Source: Orbilia blumenaviensis
Taxonomy: Eukaryota; Ascomycota; Orbiliomycetes; Orbiliales; Orbiliaceae
Assembly: GCA_036872755.1 (NCBI GenBank)
Contig: JAVHNS010000008.1
Coordinates: forward strand, 868,001 to 932,000
DNA: 64,000 nucleotides
Direction of reading: 5' to 3'
Shown here: one piece after another, positions 47,684-58,942 of the stretch
Layout of the letters: each line of letters begins with the position of its first letter
Numbering within the stretch: the first letter of the stretch is position 1
Made by a program: the position numbers and the translations under genes
Notes under the pieces: generated by a model
Told to the model about the DNA's origin: nothing
The model's database searches: none
The model's input: the letters and a program-made list of their open reading frames with translations, nothing else

Positions 47684-50034
47684 CTTGGTCTTTTGTATTA
47701 ATTCTCGGTTTGTGGGGAGGAGATAGTAGGTTTTTTGTCTATATATATATATATATATACAACCGGGAAGGAAATAGCTTCTTTTTGGCCGGGTACCGCG
47801 TCTTTGATAAAGTTGGTATTCTGAGACTGGGGGAGTATAGAGAGCTGAGGAACTTAGAAAGAAATCAATGGCTGATGATCTAGTTATGAACTCTCATACT
47901 GCTCCTCCCCGCCGACATTTTCTTTCTTTCTTTCTTTCTTCTTTATATATTTTCTAGCGGAATTAAACCGTGGCATAATACACAGTTTTTAGAAAGACTA
48001 GCTAATATAATTCATACATAATCACTTCTTCTTGAAAAGAAAGGGTGTGATATGTCTGTCAATCCGCTTAAATTAGCTACCTCGTCAGAAGTTAAGTATG
48101 CTTTTGATACTGTGTTGTTAATGTTGTCAAAAGACGTTGGTGGCGTTTTTATATATACATATATATTTGGAGGTTTAGCCACAGTTCTTTCGGGCGGGGG
48201 TGGGACAGGGGTAATCCTTGTTCGGTGCTGTTGTTTGGCGGGAAAACCAAATGCATATGTCGATGTCGCGATATGGCTAAGTTACTACACTGGAGATACT
48301 GTTTGATGAGATCTAATGTCCTTGTTTTTGTAGTATTGTATAGCGGTAGGTACTCTTCATAACATCCGTATGCAACTAAGATATATTAAGTTGAAATCGA
48401 TTCTAGGGGTGTAATTTTCAAGTTAGGCAAGCCGGGCTTAGTTGATCATGTGCATGCCATGCAGCAGTATTATAATCATATCATATGGGAGGGAACCTAA
48501 ATAAGTACAAACTATAAAGTGCTAATCTCGGTCGATGGCCCGCACGAAGTCCTAAATCTGACGTAAATATACATTTGCGTATGTGTTTAGGTCGTGGGTT
48601 TTAAATTTTAGGCGGAAATGACAAAATCTAAATCAAAGCCTGTGTATACATATATTGGACGCACGATCTGGTGGTTTTTTTTTTTTTTGTCTTTTAGACT
48701 TTGGATGTGCCATCCGTTTGGTATGCAATTTGGAGGGGGATGCCACATGCCGAAAAACCGGATGTGGCATCCTTTCCGCCATACTAAAAAGTGGATATGG
48801 CATCCCGAAATATAGGATGCCACATCTTTTTCATCATACAAAAAAGCGGATGCCACATCCACAATTTTACAGGTTAACCTGGATGTGGCATCCCTTTTTT
48901 TGTATGGGGAAATGGATGTGGCATCCCAAATTTATTAACTCAATTATACGTACGTCTGGATCGGGTATGCAGATACATGCAGGCTATAGCTAGTACAGCT
49001 AGCTGCTGGTATATATACAGGCAACCCTGATTCACAGTTTTTATATGCATACAATACCGTAGTCTTGATGAATAATAGTACATTAATAATAATATAGAAC
49101 TTCAACTTCAATCGTTCAGGAAGAGACAATAATAATAATTACGCCCCCGAATGCTTTCTTTGATACAGCCAGCTAGTCACTCAGCCCCAGTTTCAAATCT
49201 AGACCTTAGTATCTTCATTACTTCTATATAATCGATCTGGATAACCCTTTTTGGGGGGGGGATTTTGGTTATGCATTCTATCATTTTCATTGAATAAACC
49301 GGGGGGATTGGTTGGTTTTTTTTATAGCCTTCGCTTTCGGTTTCGTGATCCTTTGAAAGTATGCTGGCTGCACTGCTGCTCGTTATGCGGGCGGTTTGCG
49401 CGCGGCATGGTTCCGGTCTCTTCTTTTCATGGTGGGGTAAGGAGGAGAAAATTGTATTATGATAATTATATATACATATTTACAAATAGATAGATGAAGA
49501 TCAAGAACATCCCCCTCTTTACTGCAGTTTTGACTAACCCCTCATCGCATCTTCACACACTCTCTTCTGCCCTAGGTAAATTATTTACACCACGTTTATA
49601 AAATAAAAAAAATAAAAATAAAAAAAAATCCAATTTTAGTAAAATTATAGACTGGTGTCACTAAAGCGGTAACCAGGCTAGGTGACAGTGGAAGTTCAAG
49701 GTTCACATAACTGATACTAATACTAATACCAGTTGGTTGCAATTGCAGCTGTCCCCGCATAGCTTTTTGATCAAGTTTTTTGTGTTGGGGGCTGTTAACT
49801 TGTTGGAAAGTTTATACGGACACGCGAGGGGTGGGAGCACGTGAGTGCGCGGCGTGCGCGGTTTGGCTCATGATGTTATATGCATTTTGGAAGCCTCAGG
49901 TCATTATGCATTTATTCGATTCCCAGGTCAAAGTGTATTCATAATAGCATCCCAATCTCAAAAGTCCCCTCCTAGAAGCCCCCAAACATATCATACACCT
50001 CCCCCCAAAAAAGTAAAATAAAAAGAGAAGAAAT
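47684..50034. other. Intergenic region containing a palindrome array
   Basis: No supported gene. The notable content is an array of GGATGTGGCATCC palindromes (48703-48926). Two ORFs covering it on opposite strands are repeats read in frame. The remainder is AT-rich with T and G homopolymers. Confidence 0.5.
48703..48926. repeat. Array of eight 13-bp hairpin palindromes with 11-bp-multiple spacing
   Basis: The motif GGATG-TGG-CATCC, or its complement with loop CCA, starts at 48703, 48738, 48760, 48793, 48815, 48848, 48881 and 48914. Units 3, 6, 7 and 8 are exact and the others differ by one or two bases. Start-to-start distances are 35, 22, 33, 22, 33, 33 and 33 bp. Units 3, 5 and 7 also share a tail with CATAC/GTATG and A/T runs, giving a degenerate 33-bp repeat. 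Units occur in both orientations. Confidence 0.85.
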
Positions 50035-51594
50035 TTAATCAGCCTTCCACCTCTCCCCACCCCCCTTCTGCCACAACCACAGCGCCTCCAACGCATAATT
50101 CTTAACCCCCAGATGCGAACTCCCCTCCCCGTTCCTCCCACCGCTCCCAGCCTCCTGCAGACTTTCCAAAACCCTGCCTTCGTGTATACACCTCCACAAG
50201 GACTGTTCCAGCGGTGTATTTATCCTTCTCGAGCTTTCCTTCTGCGCTCGCGCGTCTTCTTCTTCTACTTCTTCTTTAATACTTTCTTCAGTTGATGATG
50301 GCAATGATGTAGTAGTAGTAGGGTTTTTAAGTTCTGCTTCTCCTTCTTGATCAGGATTAGAATAAGCACCAACACCAAGCCTATACAACACCCTCCCCAG
50401 CGTCTGGAACGCCATACACCTCTGCGCCGGAAAACTCGATCGTGCAAGATGACTCAACTCCGGAATGGTATACCCAGCACTTAACGGCGAATCAGCATGG
50501 TGATGAAGTCCCAAGTGTGCAGGTACAGCGCGAGATTTCCGCGGCGGTAGCAAGCGACCTTTGAAGTCGAACCGGATCGAGGAAGGGAGGATCGAGGTTA
50601 GGGATGGGGAGTATAGAGGGTCTTCTTCGTCTTTGGTGGAGGAGAGGGGTTGCATCCAGGCGAGTTTTTGGGGGTCGGTGGGGAGGTTTGGGAAGTATTT
50701 TTGGTGGAGGTGGGTGAGGAAGGTGGGGGAGGAGGGGTCTGGGTCGGGGTCTGTGGTGGGCGGTGGCGGGGCTGGGAAGTGTACTTTTACGGAGGGGGGG
50801 AAGGCTGTTGAGGGGATGTTTTCGAGGTGTGCGGGTTGGTTGGGTTGTGTGGGTGTGTCTGTTGGAAGGGGGGATGTAGCGGGGGACGAGGGTTCGACTG
50901 TAGCCGCGGGAGCAGCGGTTGTAGTGGTGGCAGTTGTAGTTGTAGTTGTAGTGGTAGTGGGAGCCGACTCTTTTATCGGTTCTGCTGTTCTGACCGGCGG
51001 CCGCGACGTTTCGACTTCATCATCCAGCGACGCCCGCTTCAAGAACATCTGTAAGAGCTCAGGGCTTAACGAGTCCATAAGCTCCTGTCTCTCAGCGTCT
51101 CTTTCCTCAGACGACATGCCTGCGACCCTCTGTGCGTTTTCAGCGCGAATGGATGACATTTCATCTATCCTCCCTCCGTGCGCGGATGTAGCCGTCGCAG
51201 TTGTATTTGTAGTAGTGGTGGTAGAAAAACGAGGAGGGGCCGAGTCATATCGGTTTCTGGAGGCAGCAGCGGCAGAAGCAGCACCAGCAGAGCCTCGCTG
51301 CAGTCGGAAGGCGGATAGACGTTGTCGTTTCGTGTGGGCGGGGAAGCCGGTTATGGAGGAGGATGAGGGGGAGGAGAGGCTGGAGGGGTCGAGGGTCGGG
51401 GCGAGGGGGATGGATGAGGGCGAGACGGTGCGTTCGGCGATGTCGCCTATCAGGCCGTTGGTGAGGGCTGCCGTCAATCTTTTGTTCCTTTCTTCTTCTG
51501 CTGCTGCTGCTTCTATTTCGTCTCGAGGAGGGGGAGTATCATCGAGGTCGACGGTGAAGCGGGTGCCCGCGGGTGGAGGGGCTTCGTAGTCCAT
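50035..51594 (-). CDS. RNA polymerase II-associated protein 1 (RPAP1/Rba50)
   Basis: Assembly or nuclear-import factor for RNA polymerase II, related to yeast Rba50. Uninterrupted ORF of 519 residues from the ATG at 51594 (MDYEAPPPAGTRFTVDLD). An in-frame ATG at 51615 would add MCVCEGA and seems less likely. The RPAP1-N signature is present (ENAQRVAGMSSEERDAERQ, MDSLSPELLQMFLKRAS). The RPAP1-C signature is IRFDFKGRLLPPRKS, VPAHLGLHHHADSPLSAGYT and ELSHLARSSFPAQRCMAFQT. A Thr-repeat and Pro-rich linker separates them. The C terminus ends ALEALWLWQKGGGERWKAD. A long plus-strand ORF over the same DNA is an antisense shadow. Confidence 0.85.
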   Translation of the reverse strand: MDYEAPPPAGTRFTVDLDDTPPPRDEIEAAAAEEERNKRLTAALTNGLIGDIAERTVSPSSIPLAPTLDPSSLSSPSSSSITGFPAHTKRQRLSAFRLQRGSAGAASAAAASRNRYDSAPPRFSTTTTTNTTATATSAHGGRIDEMSSIRAENAQRVAGMSSEERDAERQELMDSLSPELLQMFLKRASLDDEVETSRPPVRTAEPIKESAPTTTTTTTTTATTTTAAPAATVEPSSPATSPLPTDTPTQPNQPAHLENIPSTAFPPSVKVHFPAPPPPTTDPDPDPSSPTFLTHLHQKYFPNLPTDPQKLAWMQPLSSTKDEEDPLYSPSLTSILPSSIRFDFKGRLLPPRKSRAVPAHLGLHHHADSPLSAGYTIPELSHLARSSFPAQRCMAFQTLGRVLYRLGVGAYSNPDQEGEAELKNPTTTTSLPSSTEESIKEEVEEEDARAQKESSRRINTPLEQSLWRCIHEGRVLESLQEAGSGGRNGEGSSHLGVKNYALEALWLWQKGGGERWKAD

Positions 51595-52794
51595 CGCTCC
51601 TTCGCACACACACACTCTCTCTCTTTCTCTTTCTCTATTTATTTTCTCTTTCTATTATTTAAGAATTAAGATAAATAACAGTACTGCTTAGCAGTATAAG
51701 TAGTAGTACTAATAGTATTAAAGGTAGTAATAGTAGCAATGAATTTTTGGTGATGGTGGTGGTGGTGGTGGATGGTGGTGATAATAACGGTGGTAGTGGT
51801 GGTGTCGAAGAAAGAATGAGGATTGAGCTCTGCTAGCTGCTAGCTGAGAGTTGACAGCTGAGAGGAGTCAAAAGATGAAAAGTCGGAGTTACGAGAGACT
51901 TCAAAGGGAGAAGGTCGGACATAAAAGGGAGAACTCGGACATAAAAGTTATCAGCTACAAAGTTGTGTTGTAGTTGTTGGCCTCCTGTAATAGAAGAAAC
52001 ATCCAAAGAACGGCAAGAGATAGATAGATAGATACTTGACTCTGTTAGTTAGTATAAACTCTCAGAATCAAAGAATCACACTGATCCAGCATCACGAATC
52101 AAGCAGCAGTATAATCAAAGGTCAGCCAATGTTAAACACCTGCACCATCATCCCCTTCCCTGCTGACGCACACACCCACACGCTAACGTATAACAGGCAT
52201 TCGGTCAAATCAAACGCAGAACCATCGCTGAAATCCCACCTATAACTTGACTATATACATCCATCCATACATACACCGTCTGTTCCCCCGTCCATTCAGT
52301 CTATCCTATATATACATATATATCTCTTGTAAGGGGGGACAGAAATTTCAACGTCTATGAGAACGAACCCGCTTCCGTCCGTATTCACCATTCCTCCCCC
52401 CATCATTATATATATATTAATGCAAGGGCTTTGATCAATAGATCGAACAAGAAGGTTCTCCCTTTTTAGTCAGCCCCGTTTTGGCTGTGCTCCTTGGCAG
52501 CTTCTGGTTAAATTCCCCATCTTGTCCTAAACATCCATCTCCATCCTCATCATCATAAGCATTGTTATACTCTCCCTGAACTTCACCACCATCATTCCCC
52601 CCCCCTCCCTTCGCTGTAGGACGAGACTCGGTCTTTTTTCGTAACCCCCCTCCGACATAGAACAGAGTGAGCTAGCTCATCGACCGTGAGGAAGAGGGAC
52701 ACGAAGGAAGGAAAGAAGGAAGAAGAACAAGGCTCGCCACTGTTAAAAGAAGCCTCGTCATCATCATCAACATCATCAACATCGATCGATCATC
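51595..52794. other. Bidirectional promoter region between RPAP1 and BSD2-like genes
   Basis: Low-complexity tracts: GTAGTA near 51700, GGTGGTGGTGG near 51755, GATAGATAGATA near 52020, and ATCATCATCAAC repeats just before the BSD2-like start. No gene is seen. Confidence 0.5.
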
Positions 52795-54189
52795 ATGGCC
52801 CACAGATACGAACGGGTACGCTTCCATCACCACCGCTGTCCCCCTCTCCCTCAAAGGGTTCTACCTATTTTCGATCAAAGGGGGGAAAATTGACTAATCC
52901 AATCTCCAGATTCAAACCGACGACCATGGAGATTCTACTACCGTAGCCGCCGGCGTCAACGTTCCCAACTCCCCTCCCCCGTCCTTCCGATCTCGCCCGG
53001 ACTCTCCAGTATCCCCCGTCGAACCCACCGAGAATACCGCCCTCGCGGACTCCTTCGACTCCAGTGATGACGACGACGATGACCACGACCTCAGATCCCA
53101 CAACAGGGGCCGTCTGAGGGGCGCTGCCGCAGCCTCTGCGGCACAGGACACTGTCCATTACGAAAGCGCCCTCCCGTACATCGCCCCGTCATCTTCAACT
53201 CCAACCCCCCTCTACAGTCAAGCGACAGCATCATCGACAACAACAACAACACCTTCAGCCACAAGGAGAGTTATTGGAAACTCAAGCAATGATGGGGTAT
53301 TCGCCAATCTCAGCGCTAAGCCATCTGTCGGCACCGAAAAGCCGCTCGAAGAACACCCGCCGGTACGTATGGATAGATGGATAGATGGATAGATGGGCAC
53401 CTACAACGTCTCGTGTTTCAGAAAATGAGTATTTTACCGTGAAACCGAACTAATATTTTTTTCCGAATAGAGCTACGAGCAAGCCGCCGCCGATGCCACT
53501 CCCCCTTACTGGGAAACAACAATCCTTGCCCCCGGCATGTCCCCGGACGAGGTCTTCATCGATGGCCTCCCCGTCGGTTCCGTCTTCGCCTTCGTCTGGA
53601 ACGCACTCAGTACGCACCTTCCCAAAAACCCACCCATCCCTACCTACCACTGTTATAACTAGTACTATTTTGAGGCGGAGCTTTGGCCACTAACATCTGC
53701 GTTTCTTTTTTTTTTTTTTTTACAGTCTCGCTTTCCTTCCAATTCATCGGGTTCCTTCTCACCTACCTCCTCCACACGACGCATGCGGCCAAAAATGGCT
53801 CCCGAGCGGGTCTCGGCATTACCCTTGTCCAGTACGGCTTCTACATGCGCGGCTCGGGCTCGGGCTCCGACAATCCTGCCCCACCGGATGGCGGCCCCGG
53901 CACACCGGAGTCCACCCCGTCCGATCCCAACTCATATGACTTCAACACCGGAACCCTCCCCACCGATGTCGCCGCCGCGGTCTCTGCGGGCACTTCCTCG
54001 TCGGATACAATTACTGGCAATGAGTGGTTCAGTTACGTGCTTATGGTTGTGGGCTGGTTTATTCTCATCCGCGCGGTCGCCGATTTCCTGAGAGCGCGGA
54101 GGACGGAGCAGCTGGTTCTCGCGAGTCCGGATCGGGGGCTCGGTATTGCCGTTATTTCTGAGGGCGAAAACCCGGATCGGTCCGTATAA
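52795..54189 (+). CDS. Bsd2/Ndfip-family Rsp5 adaptor, metal homeostasis protein
   Basis: ER/Golgi/endosomal membrane adaptor that recruits the Rsp5/Nedd4 ubiquitin ligase to cargo such as metal transporters. Exons 52795-52815 (MAHRYER only), 52910-53362, 53471-53609 and 53726-54189 give 358 residues. The cytosolic N-terminal half is acidic (SFDSSDDDDDDHD). The family core begins DGVFANLSAKPS and contains a PPSY motif at 157-160, the expected WW-domain ligand, then DATPPYWETTILAPG and EVFIDGLPVGS. Three hydrophobic segments follow (about 191-222, 230-245 and 314-335), with the conserved LLHTTHAAKNGSRAGLG. The PPSY motif is assembled across an exon junction. Confidence 0.87.
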
Positions 54190-55409
54190 TGCGCGGGGCG
54201 CGCACGCAATTTTGCACATACTTGGTGTTAATATCTTGGTTTTTCTGCTTGTTTTTTAAACTTGGCCTTTGGATTTTTGGGATTCCGTGGGGAGGGGGTG
54301 TCTATCGGGGTGCATTTTATTCGACGTGCGTCTGGTTTTAACTTGTCTTTAACTGCACCCACTGCGCTGCGTCTACGATCGACTGCAGAAGTACCATTGA
54401 GACTCTCTCTCTCTCTTTTTTTTTTTTTTTTTTTAACGCATTGCGGCTGTGGCTTTTGTGTCTTTTTTTGGTTTCATTCCCTTTGTATAGGATATATACA
54501 GTTTTTAAATACGCCTCGTTGAAATTCGTCCGCTGCATGCGCTCCCCTCCATATGTCTGCTATTTGTTACTTTTTCTTTTTACTTTAATTTTATCTCTCT
54601 CCTTTCTTTTCCTTTTCTTTTCACTGTATCTTACTACTACTACCTATGGGCGTTTATGTTTGTTACAATATATGCAGAACACCGGGGGGGAGAAGAGTCC
54701 CGCCGTCGCCGCCGCACATTTTTGGCGTTCATTTTTTCGGTATCAAGAAGACGTGTACACACGGTATGCAAATAGTGCACCCAGCGCATCATTTTTAAAA
54801 CGAAATAAAATAGATTCCAGAAACTAGTAGTATTTCCCAAACCCCGTGCGCGCTGTCAAATATTCAGGCCCCGGGGAGGGGAGGGGACGTTTGTAGAACA
54901 ACTAGGGCGGGGGGGAAAGGCACGTTGTCAACTCCGCAGATCCAAAACGGTTTTTGGAGGGTATGAATTGATCGGCGAGATGACGTAGGTTTGAACCAGG
55001 TGGTTTGCTTTTTGGTTTTTTTGGGACGCCACTTTCTTTTTTTAAAAGCCTTCTATGGCTTGCGGCGGGGAGGGGGGGTTTGTGGATTGAGAACGACGTC
55101 TTTACTAATCATCGTATTGTATCATAACGTATCGTTGACTTTTGTCTTTTTGTTTGCTTCTACTTCTAATTCTTGACGTCTACGGCTTTTTTGTGAACGG
55201 ACTCGATCGATACGATTTAGTATACCCTCAGCCTATATATAAATCCATAATAAATACGTCCACCCGCCCCGCCCACCGTGTTCTCCACAATACCCCCCCT
55301 CCTCACAATCCTCACCCGCCGACATCATCTACCCCGAATAACAAAAACACCACACCACCTCCACCTCCACAGTCATAGTCACAGTCGCCGCACCGCGCAA
55401 TCCCTCAAA
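54190..55409. other. Intergenic, no gene seen
   Basis: T-rich 3' UTR with a long T run near 54416-54434, then G-rich and CCACCTCCACC sequence before the methyltransferase gene. Confidence 0.5.
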
Positions 55410-56690
55410 ATGTCCTGGCGCAGCTCCGGAACCACAAACGCGGAGCTGGTGGAGAACATGAAGCGTAACGGACTGATCAAAAGCGATGCTACTTACGAGG
55501 CTATGAAGAAGGTAACTAATCACTCTACATTTATTTTTTTGTATATGGGACTGGTTTTTGGGGGGGTTGATAATTGATAATTATGAATTTATATACTTAT
55601 ATTTATATTTATATTTTATATTATTATTATAGGTTGATAGAGCCCACTTCGCACCCTCGAATGCATACCAGGATGCGCCGCAGCCGATTGGGTATTCTGC
55701 TACTGTACGTTCTTACTCAAAAATCAAATCTATTGATTATTGCTGCGGCGGCGGGTTAGATTATATATATACTTACTAACTTTTATATTCATACTCGGTG
55801 AGGGAGATGAGGGAGAGGGAGTATAGATATCAGCACCACATATGCACAGTCACGTAACCACCCCCTCCTCCCCCCTCATACCACCACATACTCAAACTAA
55901 AATAAATAAATAAAAAAAAGGCCTGCGAAGAAATAATCCCCTTCCTAACCCCCGGCTCCCAAATCCTCGACGTCGGCAGCGGCAGCGGCTACCTCGTCGC
56001 CGTAATCGCCCACATGATCCAACCCTCCGGAAAAGTAGTGGGCATAGAACACATCCAACCCCTCGTCGACCTTTCAATCTCCAATCTCCGAAAGGATCCC
56101 CAACACTCAGCATGGCTTGACGATGGTACTATTACTATTGTAAAAGGTGATGGGAGGATGGGGTATGCTGCTGGAGCGCCTTATGATGCTATACATGTTG
56201 GGGCGGCGGCGAAGGTGGTTCATAGGGAGCTTGTGGAGCAGTTGAAGAGGCCTGGGAGGTTGTTTATTCCGGTTGAGGTTGAGGGGGGGGAGGGGGAGCA
56301 GAGGATTTGGCATGTTGATAAGGATGAGAGGGGGGAGGTTGTGATGGGGGAGAAGGTATGTTCCATTTTCAATTTTTTTATTTTTTATTTTATATATATA
56401 TATATATATACTGTATGGGGAGAGGGTGTGTTTTATGGGGCTGTCTTGTCTGTTATATGCAGGTCAGTCTTAAGTTAATTGGGCTTTACGGTGGTAAAGA
56501 CATTAATATCAAAGACATCAGAGTCCTGAAAAAAACGCAGTACTTCTCCTATGGTATATGTTTGGGGTTGGAGTTGGGGTTGAGATAATGGGTTGTGAAT
56601 TGTGATTGCTAATGGGCTTTTTTTATATTTTTTTAGTATGGAGTTATGTATGTGCCGTTGACGGATAATCCGTACGAGAAGAAGAATTGA
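55410..56690 (+). CDS. Protein-L-isoaspartate O-methyltransferase (PCMT)
   Basis: SAM-dependent repair enzyme that methylates abnormal L-isoaspartyl residues in aged proteins. Five exons: 55410-55511, 55633-55704, 55827-55853, 55921-56355 and 56637-56690, all phase 0, giving 229 residues. Landmarks are SSGTTNAELVENMKRNGLI, then YQDAPQPIGYSATISAPHMH spanning three exons, SAM motif I LDVGSGSGYL, GKVVGIEH, APYDAIHVGAAAK, LKRPGRLFIPV and the C-terminal YGVMYVPLTD. The length is typical of the family. The third exon is only 27 nt and encodes the conserved ISAPHMHSH segment. The fourth intron has a (TA)n tract. Confidence 0.9.
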
Positions 56691-56946
56691 TTATGATTGA
56701 TCGAGGGTTGTGGATTGGCTTGGATTGGATTTTGGAGGGCAGAATGTTATGTCAGTGCCCAGACTGCAGCAGAATCGGCTGCATTAATTGGGTATATGGG
56801 ACGTGATGATGTTCAGGAACATTAACGAGATTGGGTTCCTTTTTTTTTTGGTATCAAATGCGATGGACCTGTCATAAAATTGGCATTAATATTCACGGGG
56901 ACCGCTGCAGCTGAAAGCAATGGAGCGTGGAGTTTTTTCTGAAGGC

Positions 56947-56979
<33 letters not shown>

Positions 56980-58942
56980 ATGCATCTATTAGTTATGGAG
57001 AGGGGGGGTGGGATATTGGCAGGCGATGCGGGGTGTGTTAACTATAACGGTGATATTTTCGGCCGCTGCTGAAAAAGAAGAGGGCCCATCCCGACCCATA
57101 CGTCAGAGGAAAAAATAGCTGATACGTACCGGAACCCGCTTCGAAGATGACAGATAAATTAAAATTTCACCCTCGATATATGCTTACCGTATAAAAACCG
57201 GTACCTGAGAAACATAAATCCTATCGGAATTGATCAAAAAAAAGGAAAGAAAAAACAAGGGAGCCGGCGGGATATAGATTGCGGACCAGGAGGATGGAGC
57301 ATACGTTTCGTGATCGCTTTAGATATTCCGATTGGTCAGGAATTTTTTTGGGGAGGGGAATGTAAGGGAGCGATTTTTTTTTTTTTTTGAAAATGCGACG
57401 GAGCTTAGCTACTCTATGCTAGCTGGGTAGCTTGGGGATGGGAATGAATAATGCCTCAATGTCATAGTTTTTTCTCTCTCTTGTTACTAGGGCCTTGTCC
57501 CCCCCTGGTGGTTGTCGGTGGTTTCTGGCGCGCGCTGTCCGGGGCTTATCTTGGAGAGGGATATTTAAGTATTTATCTTTAAATGTTTTAATAGCCTTAC
57601 AAAAAGGATGTGGGAAGAATAGAAATTCCGATGATACATATATAGCTAGGATCGGATCTGCTTTTTTTTTATAGACTTTTTTTTTTGTTCTTTTTTGTGC
57701 TTTTGAGGTTTTTTGATATATAGCTTGGTTTAAGCTTGTCGTCGCGGTTTCATTCGGTTCCTTTTCTTCCTCGTTTATAGACACATATATATACGGATAG
57801 GTGCGATTGAGGGCTTGACTGTAGGATTCTGGAGATCTCATCGGCTTTTGCAGGTTGGCTATAGGTTAGGTTCGTAACGCCTTTCTCCTCTCTTTTCAAT
57901 TCTCTCTTTTTTTTTTTTTTTTTTTTTTTCAATCCCTCTTGCACTACATTACCGTCTATTCCGTTCCGTTGGTTCGGCATCTCCCTTATCACCATCATCA
58001 TCGGGATCTGTGTGTTTCTGCGGTTCAAACAAATTCCTCAATTGGCGGGTACTCTGTTTGCACAGACCAGCTGGGTTTTGCGTAATACTACATACATGCC
58101 ATGCATGCATCCAGAAAAGAAAAGAAAAATATGACTGCAAATCGGGGGGTGCATATTGGGCGGAAAGGGAGGGGGGGAGGTGAGATCCTTTTCGGATCGA
58201 ATGGAATGTTTGCACGTCAGTCGGCTTTGTCAGAATAAGATCTGATATCTGTTTTTTTTCTCGATTCCCGATTGTGATTGTGATTTTGAGAGGGGGGTTT
58301 GTTCTATCAGATTTTGTTACATTCCGTTAGTTATACCTGCTATACTGTCCTGCAGAGTATAGTATGGGTACATTGGTCGTTGTTGTTACCCGGGCTGCTA
58401 TACGGTTGCTGCTGCTATTATCGATTACGAGACAGCCTTAGCTCAGCAAGAAGAAAAAGAGCTCAGGTCTCGGTTGGCGGGGTGCGGCCATTTCCATTCC
58501 AATTGTCTTGTCAACCCGGAACGAAAATACGTCACTTTGTGCAACTACAACAACAAAAAAAAAACTGCTAGTTACTAGCTATCTTTTTTCGACGATCCTG
58601 CTTACTTTTCGTTCCTGCTACTGCTGCTGCTACTACTACTTCTCCTCGTTACGCGGCTAACCAGCGGGTTGTCTTTCGTGGATAGTTCTTTACTTTATAT
58701 TTCTGGGATTCTTCGAGCTTCTTCTTCTTCTTCTATTGCTAGTTACTACCTTTTCTGGGCGGTTCAACTTAACTTACGATTGAGGTTGCGGTAATAATTT
58801 AGCCCACCACCACCACAGAAAAGCGACCCCTCCACGACCGCCTCACAAAACCAACCAACCAACCAGCCGACCTCATTCATTGATATAACCCCAGAAAGCA
58901 CCCACCTATAAAACCACAACAAAAACAAGAGAGAAAGAAAAG
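56691..58942. other. Long intergenic region upstream of TPS1
   Basis: Contains T30 (56948-56977), T23 (57907-57929) and G-rich patches. A 140-codon minus-strand ORF at 57419-57841 is lysine-rich without a domain and is not called. CTT/CTG repeats and a CCAACCAACC tract precede the TPS1 ATG. Stress elements are plausible for a trehalose gene, but I could not identify a convincing STRE cluster. Confidence 0.5.
56948..56977. repeat. T30 homopolymer
   Basis: Thirty consecutive T in the intergenic DNA downstream of the methyltransferase gene. Confidence 0.9.

Noticed and set aside
48703..48926. CRISPR-like array
   Set aside because: Units are palindromic, occur in both orientations, and the spacers are not unique sequences of constant length; the genome is fungal.
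48608..48993. Two opposing ORFs (84 and 112 codons) with repeated WHP/GCHI words
   Set aside because: They are the palindrome array read in frame on both strands. The 33-bp period keeps any frame open, so the ORFs do not need selection.
50561..51589. Valine/serine-rich 342-codon plus-strand ORF
   Set aside because: It overlaps RPAP1 in antisense; the minus strand carries both RPAP1 signatures, and the plus strand is low-complexity.
57419..57841. Lysine-rich 140-codon minus-strand ORF upstream of TPS1
   Set aside because: No domain, biased composition from AT/T-rich DNA, no splice partners and no promoter signal.
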